Shown here in pieces: positions 26,451-35,049 of a DNA stretch of 64,000 nt; position 1 is the stretch's first letter, and every line of letters begins with the position of its first letter. The notes beneath the pieces were generated by a model. That model was not told the origin of the DNA. It saw only the letters and a list, made by a program, of their open reading frames with translations, and ran no database searches. The position numbers and the translations under genes are program-made. This stretch comes from Halobacillus_A sp043497005. GTDB taxonomy: Bacteria; Bacillota; Bacilli; Bacillales; Halobacillaceae. Location: positions 744,001 to 808,000 of the forward strand of contig NZ_JBIEKE010000001.1 of assembly GCF_043497005.1 (NCBI RefSeq). Reading direction: 5' to 3'.

Positions 26451-27593
26451 ATGGTAAAGTTATTTATAACAGGAGATATAATTAATTATGAACATAGTGA
26501 TGGGTTAGTGTGCTCAGATGAAATATCTAAGGTTATCTCTGATGCTGACTATTCCATTTGTAATTTTGAAGCACCTATTGAAGGCTACGGTACTCCAAGT
26601 CCTAAATCTGGTCGTCACCATTTTCAACGTAAATCGACAATAAAAGGCTTACAAAAACAAGGATTTAACATGATGTGTTTGGCTAATAATCATATAATGG
26701 ACTATGGAATAGCAGCTTTAAAAGCAACCATAGACGAGGCCAATTCTTTAAAAATAGACACAGTTGGGGCTGGTATTAACTTTCATGATGCTTATAAACC
26801 GTTAGTAAAGGAAGTTAACGATCTGAAAATTGGATTTATTAATGCTTGCGAAGCTCAGTTTGGTGTAAAGGATTATTATTCAGCCGAAGACCACCCTGGC
26901 TATGCATGGATAAACCATAAAGAAATAGACCGGAAAATTTCTGTATTAAATGAAGAATGTGATTTTGTTATAGTCTTATCCCATGCTGGATTAGAACATT
27001 ATAATATACCCCAGAAAGAATGGCGGGTTCGTTATAAGCATTTTTGTGATTTAGGAGCTGATGTCATCGTAGGATCTCATCCACATGTTCCACAGGGGTA
27101 CGAATATTACAATAACTCAGTAATCTTTTATAGTTTAGGTAACTTTTATTTTGACTCATCAAACTATCGTTTAAAAGAAGATCGCTCTTATTCGTTAAAT
27201 TTAAATTTAGAGAAAAATAAGAAGGTAAGATTTGATCCTTTATTTCATCATAAAGAGAATGGTTATGTGCAACTGTCTCCTCGAGAGCAACAAGTCAATT
27301 TAGATTTACTAAATGCTAATTTAGGAGAAAATTACGAAGAGTTGCATGAGGAGATGTCATTAGAGATTTATAATAAAACGATTAAAAAAAACCTAATTTT
27401 TTCTTTGCTTTCTTTTCCTTATGATGGAAATATTAAGTCAACAATTAAGAGATCATTAAGTTTAATATTTAACAAAAGAAAGAAACAAGATAAAACATTG
27501 CTTTCTCTCCATTTGCTTCGAAACGAAGCTTATTATTATGCAACAAAACATGCAATGGAAATAATATCAAAAGATAAATATGGGCGGAGATAA
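26451..27593 (+). CDS. CapA family metallophosphatase-like protein
   Basis: A 380-residue protein of the CapA/PgsA group. GDII near the N-terminus, NFEAPI, LANNHIMDYG (residues about 75-85), LSHAGLEHY and GSHPHVPQG with SLGNFYFD form the calcineurin-like metal site. PgsA-type relatives assist poly-gamma-glutamate export, while others sit in polysaccharide loci with unknown roles. There is no signal peptide or membrane anchor, unlike PgsA, so it is probably cytosolic. ATG 26451 is ten bases after GGAGG; the ATG at 26442 is too close. It is followed by an asparagine-synthase-like gene three bases on. Confidence 0.82.
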   Translation: MVKLFITGDIINYEHSDGLVCSDEISKVISDADYSICNFEAPIEGYGTPSPKSGRHHFQRKSTIKGLQKQGFNMMCLANNHIMDYGIAALKATIDEANSLKIDTVGAGINFHDAYKPLVKEVNDLKIGFINACEAQFGVKDYYSAEDHPGYAWINHKEIDRKISVLNEECDFVIVLSHAGLEHYNIPQKEWRVRYKHFCDLGADVIVGSHPHVPQGYEYYNNSVIFYSLGNFYFDSSNYRLKEDRSYSLNLNLEKNKKVRFDPLFHHKENGYVQLSPREQQVNLDLLNANLGENYEELHEEMSLEIYNKTIKKNLIFSLLSFPYDGNIKSTIKRSLSLIFNKRKKQDKTLLSLHLLRNEAYYYATKHAMEIISKDKYGRR

Positions 27594-27596
27594 TGT

Positions 27597-29375
27597 ATGA
27601 GTGATTTTATTTATTCACGAAAAAGGGTGAAAAAAGGGACATTAAAAAATGAATTACATTCAATTTATTATAATAATGAACCAACTGTAGAAGAATTTCA
27701 TGGTAAATGGGGTTCCTTGGCTGCAAGTAAAAACCTGTATAACGGTTTCCAGCCTTATGAAACTATTCATCACATTGTTGTAGTTATTGGGGGACCAGTC
27801 CTATGTTTTAGAGATAACAATTTTTTAAAAATTGATTCAAGTGATATAGGAACGAAAGCTATTTATAGTAGGTGGTTGGAGGGAAAGATAGATTGGGGTG
27901 AAGACTTAAGTGGACCTTTTGTAATATTATTTATAAACAAAGAATCTGCTGAGGTTACTTGTATTACTGACCTAATGTCATTTATTCCAGTTTATACACA
28001 TAAAGGTTCAAGTAATCGAATACTATCAACTCATGTTGACGTATTAGCGAGGGTTTCTGGTCAGGAGGAGAATTTTGATAAAGTATCTATGGTAGATTTT
28101 ATTATTCATGGGGTAGTAACTTTTCCATATAGTTTATATGAAAATTTACGTCAAGTTGTTCCGGCAGCTGAACATATTGTTGATGAGAACTCTCTTGAAA
28201 TGAAATCTATACCTTATTGGATTCCAGAAGAAAATCATATATATGAATCAATAAATATAGCAGCAAAAGATTTACGAAAAAGTTTAATGGGATATGTTCA
28301 TACTATTACAAAAGAAGCACCTTCAATTGCCCAATTTATTAGTGGTGGTGAAGATTCGCGTACTCTTTCGGCATTATTGAGTGATTATAATAGGAATGCC
28401 TTTATATTTTTAGATAACATGAATAGAGAAGGTGAAAAGGCTAAAAAAGCTGCAAGTATTTATGGAGCAAATTTTAAGATGGAAACCAGAAGTAAAACAC
28501 ATTATTTAGAAATAATGCCTCCGTGTTCAGATATGGTCGGAGGAGGGGCGCAGTATTACCATGCTCATACTTTTGGATTTCATAAAAAATCTAAGCTAGA
28601 TGATTACTCAGCAGTTTTTGGTGGTTTGTTTGCTGACGCTTTATTAAAGGGTGCCCGGATAAAAAAACTACGTGGCTCAGGAAGACTTCCTTTCTTCCCT
28701 CAAATTAAGAAGAAAAACTATTCACCAAGCAGGCCGCTGAGTTCTACTCTTTTTACTCCTGAAATCTTAGTGGAATTAGATAATCGTAGAAAAGTTCATT
28801 TGAATTATGTGAAAAGTTTCAGGCACGAATCATTTGAAGAATGGTTTGAGCTTTGGCCTAGTTCCATGAATATGAATATACCAAACCTTCATGCTAACCG
28901 TCGCCTATTTCGTAGTTACGAACCATTTATGGCAAAGGACGTAGTGAAAATTAGTGCTACAGTTCCACAAAAATGGAAACTCAACCGTAGATTGTTTCAA
29001 AAGGCAGCTAAACCATTATTAAAACCGACAAAGTGGTTATTGCACAGTGATGGGCGCTTACCTTATTATCCCTGGTATGTGAACAGCTTCGTTGATTTTA
29101 TAATGTGGACATACAGACAAGCAGGTAGAAGGATTGGGATAATTAAAGGTAACCAAGGTTCTTGGGGGGAGTGGAGTGCCGTTATGAACAGCGAATCTTG
29201 GGAAAGAGCTAAAGAAGCTTATTCGCCTGGCCTAATTAATCTAACTTCTTTTCTAAAGGAAAAAAATATAGGAAATCTATTTTCCGATAATTATTTAAGT
29301 AGCGTACAACGAATTAATTTAATGCAAATATTATACCTTAGTGCCAAAAAAAGAACCAATACTATAAATAGATAA
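27597..29375 (+). CDS. Asparagine-synthase-related protein lacking the N-terminal Cys
   Basis: A 592-residue protein. Residues about 245-265 hold the ATP-pyrophosphatase loop ISGGEDSRTLSALL, equivalent to the SGGLDS motif of asparagine synthases. The N-terminal 200 residues resemble a class II glutaminase fold (GPFVILFINKESAEVTCITD), but the protein begins Met-Ser. The Cys needed for glutamine hydrolysis is absent, so amide transfer would need free ammonia or another amine donor. Relatives in capsule loci are thought to amidate uronic acids or amino acids. Here the substrate could be the glucuronate supplied by Ugd; this is inference. It is the last gene of the AT-rich polysaccharide block. 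Confidence 0.72.
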   Translation: MSDFIYSRKRVKKGTLKNELHSIYYNNEPTVEEFHGKWGSLAASKNLYNGFQPYETIHHIVVVIGGPVLCFRDNNFLKIDSSDIGTKAIYSRWLEGKIDWGEDLSGPFVILFINKESAEVTCITDLMSFIPVYTHKGSSNRILSTHVDVLARVSGQEENFDKVSMVDFIIHGVVTFPYSLYENLRQVVPAAEHIVDENSLEMKSIPYWIPEENHIYESINIAAKDLRKSLMGYVHTITKEAPSIAQFISGGEDSRTLSALLSDYNRNAFIFLDNMNREGEKAKKAASIYGANFKMETRSKTHYLEIMPPCSDMVGGGAQYYHAHTFGFHKKSKLDDYSAVFGGLFADALLKGARIKKLRGSGRLPFFPQIKKKNYSPSRPLSSTLFTPEILVELDNRRKVHLNYVKSFRHESFEEWFELWPSSMNMNIPNLHANRRLFRSYEPFMAKDVVKISATVPQKWKLNRRLFQKAAKPLLKPTKWLLHSDGRLPYYPWYVNSFVDFIMWTYRQAGRRIGIIKGNQGSWGEWSAVMNSESWERAKEAYSPGLINLTSFLKEKNIGNLFSDNYLSSVQRINLMQILYLSAKKRTNTINR

Positions 29376-29555
29376 AGTTTGAGAATGTAGAGTTTAAAAG
29401 TGTAGATCTTTTTATTATTAAATTTATAAAATTTAGGGGTCTGTCCCCGCTACGTTAGCGAACTAAAGGGTAGTGTAGCACCACTTGTTTTCTGTTGGTG
29501 GTGCGCTTTTCTTATAAAGTAAATATTACAGCATAGAAAAAATGAAACCCATAAG

Positions 29556-29619
29556 GGTACCAGGTACCGAAAAGCTGTAAAAAAGCGAAGTGCCAAGTGT
29601 GAATTTCAGTACTTGGTAC
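29556..29619. repeat. GGTACC inverted repeat, copy B (diverged)
   Basis: The left arm GGTACCAGGTACCGAAA is identical to copy A. The right arm TTTCAGTACTTGGTACA has three changes, so the stem is imperfect. The loop text AGCTGTAAAA..GCGAAGTGCCAAGTG is shared with copy A. Confidence 0.8.
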
Positions 29620-29663
29620 ACGGCGCTCGTTGCAGGTTTTATACTTTGCGCTGCAAACATTCG

Positions 29664-29717
29664 CAAAAAATAAGGCATGAGATTCCTTTAATCGGAAATC
29701 TCATGCCTTATTTTTAT
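29664..29717 (-). terminator. Bidirectional terminator hairpin
   Basis: AAAAATAAGGCATGAGATT pairs with AATCTCATGCCTTATTTTT around a short loop. It lies at the 3' end of the minus-strand gene at 29729. Confidence 0.8.
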
Positions 29718-29728
29718 ATGAAAGTGGT

Positions 29729-29965
29729 TTAGTTTATATGGTACTCTGTAAAGCTCTCGATCAATGCTGGATTAAAGTATTGATCATAGACGCCCTTGAT
29801 AATATTTAACCAGTCGTTTAAAAGAAAGTTTCTCATGTCTTCATCAGGGATCTCCAGAATTTCATTCGTATAATAAAGAAAAGTAAAATGACACTTTCGA
29901 TCGAGAATATGAATTCCTCGCATGCCGTCTTCATCTAATTGGGTAAATAAAATGTAATATCTCAT
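29729..29965 (-). CDS. Conserved 78-residue protein of unknown function, copy A
   Basis: A small soluble acidic protein (MRYYILFTQLDEDGMRGIHI..., 78 residues) that I do not recognise. It is supported as real by a near-identical paralog on the same strand at 40475-40711, and by a terminator after each copy. GGAGG lies upstream of the start on the minus strand. In this copy an XRE regulator gene is encoded upstream on the same strand (30582 to 30319), with 353 bases between. The two copies lie about 10.7 kb apart, flanking the RpiR-TRAP pathway region. Its role may be tied to the XRE protein, but that is inference. Confidence 0.65.
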   Translation of the reverse strand: MRYYILFTQLDEDGMRGIHILDRKCHFTFLYYTNEILEIPDEDMRNFLLNDWLNIIKGVYDQYFNPALIESFTEYHIN

Positions 29966-30318
29966 TAAATAATGCCTCCGAGTAATAATTATTTTAATGT
30001 TTGTAGATTGAATGTTGGGTAATAAGGCTGGGCAGTAAGTTAAGGAAATGGATGGAATAGGGTGATATTGCTATCTGAAGGGAGTGATTTGATTATAAGA
30101 GTGTGTTTACGAAAGGAGATTTCATAATCATAGTAAGGGGTTCAACTGCAGCGAGTTATACTATTTGAAGTGTTTTCGTGGGGAAGTAGAACGTTCAAAA
30201 AGTGCAGATGACTGGATGTGCGAGGATAAATTTAAGAAATAGAAACTGCTCAGGATGACTCCTCTTCTGTTATGCCTCCTTTTCTATCATATGTCAGCCC
30301 GTTTCTTTCACGCGGTTC
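29966..30318. other. Gap between the XRE gene and the 78-residue gene
   Basis: I see no gene or clear signal in these 353 bases beyond the ribosome site for the 29965 start. Confidence 0.4.
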
Positions 30319-30582
30319 CTATTTCTTATGATTTTTCGAATAAGTTTCCCAATTAGCGATCGAGGTGTAGAGATCTACGTGACCAATTTTAAGTCCTTTA
30401 ACCAATTTAGTGACCATATTAAAACCTGGGGCTCTAGTTCCTCTTTCAATTGCACTGATGTATGTGGGATCAACACCAGTTCGACCGGCCAGTTCTTCTT
30501 GAGTAATACCTACTTCTTTACGGAGTGCTGCCAGTTGTTTGCCGAATTGATTCCTTGCGTATAATTCAAATTCTTCACTCAT
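30319..30582 (-). CDS. XRE-family transcriptional regulator
   Basis: An 87-residue helix-turn-helix protein: QFGKQLAALRKEVGITQEEL, AGRTGVDPTYISAIERGTRA, then GFNMVTKLVKGLKIGHVDLY. ATG 30582 is preferred over the ATG at 30618 because the residues before Met 13 look like leader, but neither has a strong ribosome site. It is a probable cytosolic DNA-binding repressor controlling itself and the 78-residue protein downstream. A perfect inverted repeat lies just upstream at 30620-30630. A second locus at 40.7-41.1 kb keeps only the upstream region and start codon of a copy of this gene. Confidence 0.8.
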   Translation of the reverse strand: MSEEFELYARNQFGKQLAALRKEVGITQEELAGRTGVDPTYISAIERGTRAPGFNMVTKLVKGLKIGHVDLYTSIANWETYSKNHKK

Positions 30583-31023
30583 ACTTAAATTTTCATATGG
30601 AATGAAAAAATAGTACACGGACTGACAGTCGTATTTTTACATATAAAGGAAATTATTGATTTTTTTCGTGAAATTATGAAATTCTTGATAAGACAGAATG
30701 ACGAATTGATAGAATGAGGTTTTAGAAGTTCGGTAAAAAAATTCTTTCATATGGTTTTATAAAAAGAGAAAGTGGCGTTGCGTTTATTACCATTTAATCG
30801 TGATATTTAGTTTAATATATTAAGCCGCCAATTTAATGAAATTATATATTGATTTTGTTGTTATTAATTTTAAGGTTTGTCCCCGTTACGTTACTATGTG
30901 TCTTAGTGAAGGAAATTTTCACAATTTCACTAGGGAATTTACTCAAAAGCAGGAGTATACATTGCCCCAGGTTTTCTAATATATTAAAATAAGGTACATT
31001 ACTTGAGTATTAGGAGGATGATT
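30583..31023. other. AT-rich divergent intergenic region
   Basis: This separates the minus-strand XRE gene from the plus-strand RpiR gene. Apart from the inverted repeat at 30620-30630 and the ribosome site TAGGAGG at 31011-31017 I see no feature. Confidence 0.5.
30620..30630. promoter_or_regulatory. Candidate operator of the XRE regulator
   Basis: GACTGACAGTC is a perfect 5+1+5 inverted repeat 38 bases before the XRE start. The related locus near 41.07 kb has GGCTGGCAGTC in the same context, followed by the same TCGTATTTTT text. Confidence 0.45.
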
Positions 31024-31890
31024 ATGGACGATTTATCAGTTAATACAAATCCCGGTTTTTCTACTAGACTTAAAGCAACATTTGTAAAATTACGAGGTTC
31101 TGAACGTAAAATAGTAGAGTTTATTGAAAACCATCAGGAAGAAATTATTCACCTTTCTATTACAGAGGTAGCTGAACGAAGTGAAACAAGTGAGTCTTCG
31201 GTGGTTCGTCTATGTAAGAGGCTTGGTTACAAGGGATTCCAGGATCTGAAGATACATTTAGCGCGAGAAGTTATCCAGCCTCAGCAGCAGATTCATGAAG
31301 TGATTGAGAAAGATGATGATGTGACAACGGTGAAGAAAAAAATCTTCCAATCGAATATTCAGGCGTTATATGATTCGCTTGAGGTGTGTGATAATGAAGA
31401 GCTGAATAAGGCGGTAGAGGTAATTGCGGACGCAAGCTTTATCGAATTCTATGGTTCTGGCGGGTCAGGTACGGTGGCTTTAGACGCGCACCATAAGTTA
31501 TTAAAACTTGGGATTAAGTCTTTTGCTTATAATGATTCCACTCTTCAGGCGATGTCGGCCAGCGTATTAGGCGAGAAGGACGTAGTGATTGGTATCTCAC
31601 ATACTGGGGCTACGAAAGAGGTCTTAAATGCTTTGAGATTAGCAAAAGATGCAGGGGCGACCGTGATTTGTATTACAAACTCTTCGAAGTCTCCGATTAC
31701 AAAAATATCGGATATTGTGCTGCAGACGGCTTCGAAAGAGACGCTTTTCCGTACGGATGCTATTTCTTCACGTATTGCTCAATTAACGATTATTGATATA
31801 TTAGTAGCGTCTATTGCCAACCAAAAGTATGATCATTACTTAAACAATCTGCAGAAAACGAGGAAGTCTACCATAGGCAAGAAGCTATAA
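31024..31890 (+). CDS. RpiR/MurR-family sugar-phosphate-sensing regulator
   Basis: A 288-residue regulator. Residues about 5-85 form the RpiR helix-turn-helix (LSITEVAERSETSESSVVRL, CKRLGYKGFQDLK). Residues about 125-260 are a SIS sugar-phosphate-binding domain (IEFYGSGGSGTVALDAHHKL, VVIGISHTGATKEVL). Such proteins sense a phosphorylated sugar intermediate. ATG 31024 lies 6 bases after TAGGAGG; the TTG at 31003 and ATG at 31018 are rejected. It stands at the head of a TRAP transporter and catabolic gene cluster, and probably controls it through the palindrome at 31983-31997. Confidence 0.88.
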   Translation: MDDLSVNTNPGFSTRLKATFVKLRGSERKIVEFIENHQEEIIHLSITEVAERSETSESSVVRLCKRLGYKGFQDLKIHLAREVIQPQQQIHEVIEKDDDVTTVKKKIFQSNIQALYDSLEVCDNEELNKAVEVIADASFIEFYGSGGSGTVALDAHHKLLKLGIKSFAYNDSTLQAMSASVLGEKDVVIGISHTGATKEVLNALRLAKDAGATVICITNSSKSPITKISDIVLQTASKETLFRTDAISSRIAQLTIIDILVASIANQKYDHYLNNLQKTRKSTIGKKL

Positions 31891-31933
31891 AAAACAAATT
31901 ATGAAAATTACATTCAATTTTTTTAAAAATATA

Positions 31934-31963
31934 TTGAAGGAAATTACCACCGTGTGATAAGAT
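31934..31963 (+). promoter_or_regulatory. Candidate promoter of the first TRAP operon
   Basis: TTGAAG and TAAGAT are 18 bases apart, 93 bases before the dctP start. The spacer and flanks also hold ATTCAAT/ATTGAA half-sites. Confidence 0.45.
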
Positions 31964-31982
31964 ACCTTTAACGCATCAATTA

Positions 31983-31997
31983 TTTGAAAATTTCAAA
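31983..31997. promoter_or_regulatory. Candidate RpiR operator
   Basis: TTTGAAAATTTCAAA is a perfect 7+1+7 inverted repeat just downstream of the putative promoter, where a bound repressor would block transcription. Confidence 0.4.
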
Positions 31998-32026
31998 AAT
32001 CAGGTGCGCTTTTTTAAAAGTTTTTA

Positions 32027-32042
32027 TTGAAAGCGTTACCAA
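32027..32042 (+). promoter_or_regulatory. cre site (CcpA binding)
   Basis: TTGAAAGCGTTACCAA matches every fixed position of the cre consensus WTGNAANCGNWWNCAW. It lies between the promoter and the start codon and touches the GGGAGGG ribosome site, implying carbon catabolite repression of the whole operon. Confidence 0.8.
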
Positions 32043-32055
32043 GGGAGGGTCATTT

Positions 32056-33096
32056 TTGAAGAAACAGTTATTGTGGGTACTCGTGGTGGTTTCTGTTCTA
32101 GTGTTGGCAGCTTGTGGGAATAGTGAGGAGGCAGGTTCAGAAGCGGAAGGTTCTAGCGGGGATGAAAAAGTCAGCTTCAAGTTATCTACACCAGATCCGG
32201 AAGAATCGAATGTTACGGTTGCGGCGGAAGAGTTCGCGAAGGTCGTAGAAGAGAAAAGTGATGGATCGATTGAAATTTCGGTTCACCCGAATGGTACATT
32301 GTATGGTGGAGATCCTTCCGCAGCTGTTAAACAACTGGGAGCAGGCAGTCTTGACATGTTAGTTTTATCGACTTCACTTTATGCGAACTTTGAACCAAGG
32401 TTCAGTGCTATCAGTGTTCCCTACCTCTTTGATGATGAGGAGCAGTATACTTCTTTTCTAAATGGTGACTTAGGCAATGAGCTGCTGGACTCAGTTTCTG
32501 AACTTGATATTCAAGGATTAGGGTATTGGGCACGGGATTTCAGACAAATTACCAACTCTAAACATCCGATTGAAGAGCCCGCCGATCTAGATGGTCTTAA
32601 GTTAAGAGTACCGAACAATCCGTTATGGGTTGAGTTTTTCAAAGGCGGGGGTACAGCCACAACGCCAATGGATTTTGGCGAAGTGTACAATGCGCTTCAA
32701 TTAGGTACCATTGATGGACAGGAAAACCCGCTTGGTGTTATTTCTTCAGCTAAAATGCATGAAGTACAGGATTACTTAACCATTTCCAATCATATGGCAG
32801 ATGGCTGGTTAGTTGGTTTAAATCAAGAGAAATATGACAGTTTAAGTGATGAACAAAAGCAAGTCCTTGAGGAAGCAACTCAGGAAGTGCAGGATTGGTC
32901 CATCGATTATAATGCCGAACAAGCGGAATCGATCATTGAAACGCTTGAGGAAGAAGGTATGGAAGTCAACGAATTAACGGAAGAACAACAACAACAATTC
33001 ATTGAGCTTTCCCAGGAGGCGTATCCTGCATTTGAAGAAGTAATTGAAGATGAAGAATTCTTTAATGAAGTTCTGAAGGCTGTAGGTAAAGACTAA
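32056..33096 (+). CDS. dctP: TRAP transporter solute-binding lipoprotein (DctP)
   Basis: This 346-residue exported receptor binds the substrate for the TRAP transporter. Lipobox LAAC follows a helical signal, giving a membrane-anchored lipoprotein outside the cell. The DctP domain spans about residues 35-340, with the DLDGLKLRVPNNPLW stretch whose Arg usually clamps a substrate carboxylate, and GTIDGQENPL. The substrate is therefore probably an acid such as a sugar acid. TTG 32056 follows GGGAGGG; the upstream start at 31984 would include the promoter-side palindrome and cre site. The small and large permease genes follow. Confidence 0.9.
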   Translation: MKKQLLWVLVVVSVLVLAACGNSEEAGSEAEGSSGDEKVSFKLSTPDPEESNVTVAAEEFAKVVEEKSDGSIEISVHPNGTLYGGDPSAAVKQLGAGSLDMLVLSTSLYANFEPRFSAISVPYLFDDEEQYTSFLNGDLGNELLDSVSELDIQGLGYWARDFRQITNSKHPIEEPADLDGLKLRVPNNPLWVEFFKGGGTATTPMDFGEVYNALQLGTIDGQENPLGVISSAKMHEVQDYLTISNHMADGWLVGLNQEKYDSLSDEQKQVLEEATQEVQDWSIDYNAEQAESIIETLEEEGMEVNELTEEQQQQFIELSQEAYPAFEEVIEDEEFFNEVLKAVGKD

Positions 33097-33159
33097 ATGG
33101 AGTGGAAATATGCGGTCTTTAGCACATAAAGACCGCTATGTAACAAAAGGGGATAAATA

Positions 33160-33651
33160 ATGGAAAAGAAATTTTCAACCATCATAAGAAAACTTTTTCA
33201 TGGTTTTAATAAACTAACTTCTTTTCTCGCTATAATGGCCTCTGTTTCGATTTTTGTAGTCGTTATCTGGCAGGTTATAGGGAGATTGATCGGGCACCCG
33301 GCACCTTGGACAGAGGAGCTGACACGGTTTATATTCGTATGGATGATTTTTTTAGGCATCGGTATAGGGTTTAGAAAGGCAGAATCAGCTAGAGTTACCG
33401 TCTTTATGAACGTGCTGCCTCAGTTCATGCAGAAACTATCGGTTTGGATTTACTCCATCGCTACGATCTTATTCTTTTTGTTTATGGTCATATATGGTGT
33501 TCAGTTTATCTTTCAACAGGTGGCTACGAATGAAATGAGTTCTGTCGTAATGATTCCGATGTGGATTATTGGACTCTCTGTTCCGAGTGCAGGTGTTATA
33601 GGTATCCTCAATGTCATTCAATCTTTATTGTATAACCGAGAGTTAATTTAG
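33160..33651 (+). CDS. dctQ: TRAP transporter small permease (DctQ)
   Basis: A 163-residue membrane protein with four helices. WQVIGRLIGHPAPWTEELTR followed by FIFVWMIFLGIGIGFRKAES is the DctQ signature. It pairs with DctM to form the sodium-driven transporter that accepts substrate from the DctP protein. AAGGGG precedes ATG 33160. It lies 63 bases after dctP and 15 bases before dctM, in the same operon. Confidence 0.9.
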   Translation: MEKKFSTIIRKLFHGFNKLTSFLAIMASVSIFVVVIWQVIGRLIGHPAPWTEELTRFIFVWMIFLGIGIGFRKAESARVTVFMNVLPQFMQKLSVWIYSIATILFFLFMVIYGVQFIFQQVATNEMSSVVMIPMWIIGLSVPSAGVIGILNVIQSLLYNRELI

Positions 33652-33666
33652 GAGGTACCCTGAGCT

Positions 33667-34944
33667 ATGTCTATATTTCTGCTTGTCCTGTTCTTTCTGC
33701 TCGTTTTTATAGGAGTTCCCATAGCCATTTCTCTCGGACTCTCTGTTGTCGCGACAATTGTGTTATTTACTGAAGTGCCCGTCAGCATTATCATTCAGTC
33801 CATGTACAGCTCGATGAACAGCTTTATCATGGTAGCTGTTCCCTTGTTCATCCTTGCAGGAATCATTATGGATGAAGGCGGAATAGCTGAGAGAATATTT
33901 GATTTTGCGAAGAGTGTGGTAGGCTGGATCACTGGAGGATTAGGTCACGTTAATATTTTTGCAAGTCTTATATTTGCAGGGATGGCAGGTTCATCTGTAG
34001 CCGATATCGCAAGTACCGGCAGAATTACGATTAATGCAATGAAACGGGATAATTATCCTTTGAAATACGCGGCTTCTTTAACTCTTATTACGTCCATGTT
34101 AGCTACCATCATTCCACCCAGTATTTTAATGATCGTAGCTGCATCGACAGCAGGTGTATCGATCAGCGCGACATTAATTGGGGGTCTTGTACCGGGAGTT
34201 ATCATAGCGGTAATTTTTATGATATATAACTATTTCTATAGTAAGAAACATGGGCTTGGGACGCACCAGAAGTTCGAGTGGAAAAATGTTTCAAAAGAAT
34301 TTATTCGCGCCTTTCCGGCTTTATTAGCACCCGTCATATTAATTGGGGGAATTCTAAGCGGATATTTCACCCCGACAGAAGCTGCGGCGATCGCTGTTTT
34401 ATATACATTACTCGTTTCCATATTTGTATATAAAGGGCTGCCTTTTAGGAAGCTTCCTGATATTTTCCATAGAACCGTTAACCTTACGGGAACGATTTTA
34501 TTTATTGCTGTGGCTGCGATGCCTGCGGGGTGGGTATTTGAATATGATGGTCTGCCAACGCGACTCGCTGCATTTATTAGTGGGGTGAGTGAGAGTTCGT
34601 TAGTCATCATGCTGTTACTGTTTGTGTTTTTACTAGTGGTTGGGATGTTTATGGATGCAACAGCAGCTATCTTTATCTTAGTTCCGATTTTGATGCCTAC
34701 CGTTGCGGTAGCAGAGATTGATCCCGTGTTTTTCGTTATTTTTATGGTGATTTCACTATCTATTGGTTTAATCACGCCGCCTATTGGCGTTTGTTTATAT
34801 GCGGCCTGTAACATTACAGGATTAAAATTAGAAGAATTAAGTAAAGCGTCATTACCGTGGCTGGGAATTACATTTGCCACCTTAATACTTTTTATATTTT
34901 TCCCAGAATTAATTATGACGCCGCTCAGTTGGTTAGGTTTTTAA
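33667..34944 (+). CDS. dctM: TRAP transporter large permease (DctM)
   Basis: A 425-residue membrane protein with about twelve helices, the usual length for DctM. The FAGMAGSSVADIASTGRITI stretch, the TSMLATIIPPSILM hairpin and FTPTEAAAIAVLY belong to the substrate and sodium sites. It forms the ion-coupled translocation channel. GGAGGTACC lies upstream of ATG 33667. A short terminator-like hairpin follows, so enzyme genes downstream may be read at a lower level or from their own start. Confidence 0.92.
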   Translation: MSIFLLVLFFLLVFIGVPIAISLGLSVVATIVLFTEVPVSIIIQSMYSSMNSFIMVAVPLFILAGIIMDEGGIAERIFDFAKSVVGWITGGLGHVNIFASLIFAGMAGSSVADIASTGRITINAMKRDNYPLKYAASLTLITSMLATIIPPSILMIVAASTAGVSISATLIGGLVPGVIIAVIFMIYNYFYSKKHGLGTHQKFEWKNVSKEFIRAFPALLAPVILIGGILSGYFTPTEAAAIAVLYTLLVSIFVYKGLPFRKLPDIFHRTVNLTGTILFIAVAAMPAGWVFEYDGLPTRLAAFISGVSESSLVIMLLLFVFLLVVGMFMDATAAIFILVPILMPTVAVAEIDPVFFVIFMVISLSIGLITPPIGVCLYAACNITGLKLEELSKASLPWLGITFATLILFIFFPELIMTPLSWLGF

Positions 34945-34981
34945 AAGAAAGAAGAATATTGGCAGTTATCTTCTTTTTTTT
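34944..34981 (+). terminator. Terminator-like hairpin after dctM
   Basis: AAGAAGAAT pairs imperfectly with ATCTTCTTTT and is followed by seven T. It may attenuate between transporter and enzyme genes. Confidence 0.55.
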
Positions 34982-35049
34982 ACTTATATTTATGAAGGAA
35001 ATCTCCGCCAAAATACAGGCGGGTTGAAGTCAGAAAGGATGGTTTTGTA

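Larger units (their letters stand above)
29376..29728. other. Intergenic stretch after the polysaccharide locus
   Basis: No gene. It contains a hairpin GCACCAC/GTGGTGC ending in CTTTT (29486-29511 region), the GGTACC repeat copy B and a bidirectional terminator. Confidence 0.55.

Noticed and set aside
34236..34880. Long (214-codon) frame on the minus strand inside dctM
   Set aside because: It is the antisense of the hydrophobic DctM coding sequence and has no ribosome site.
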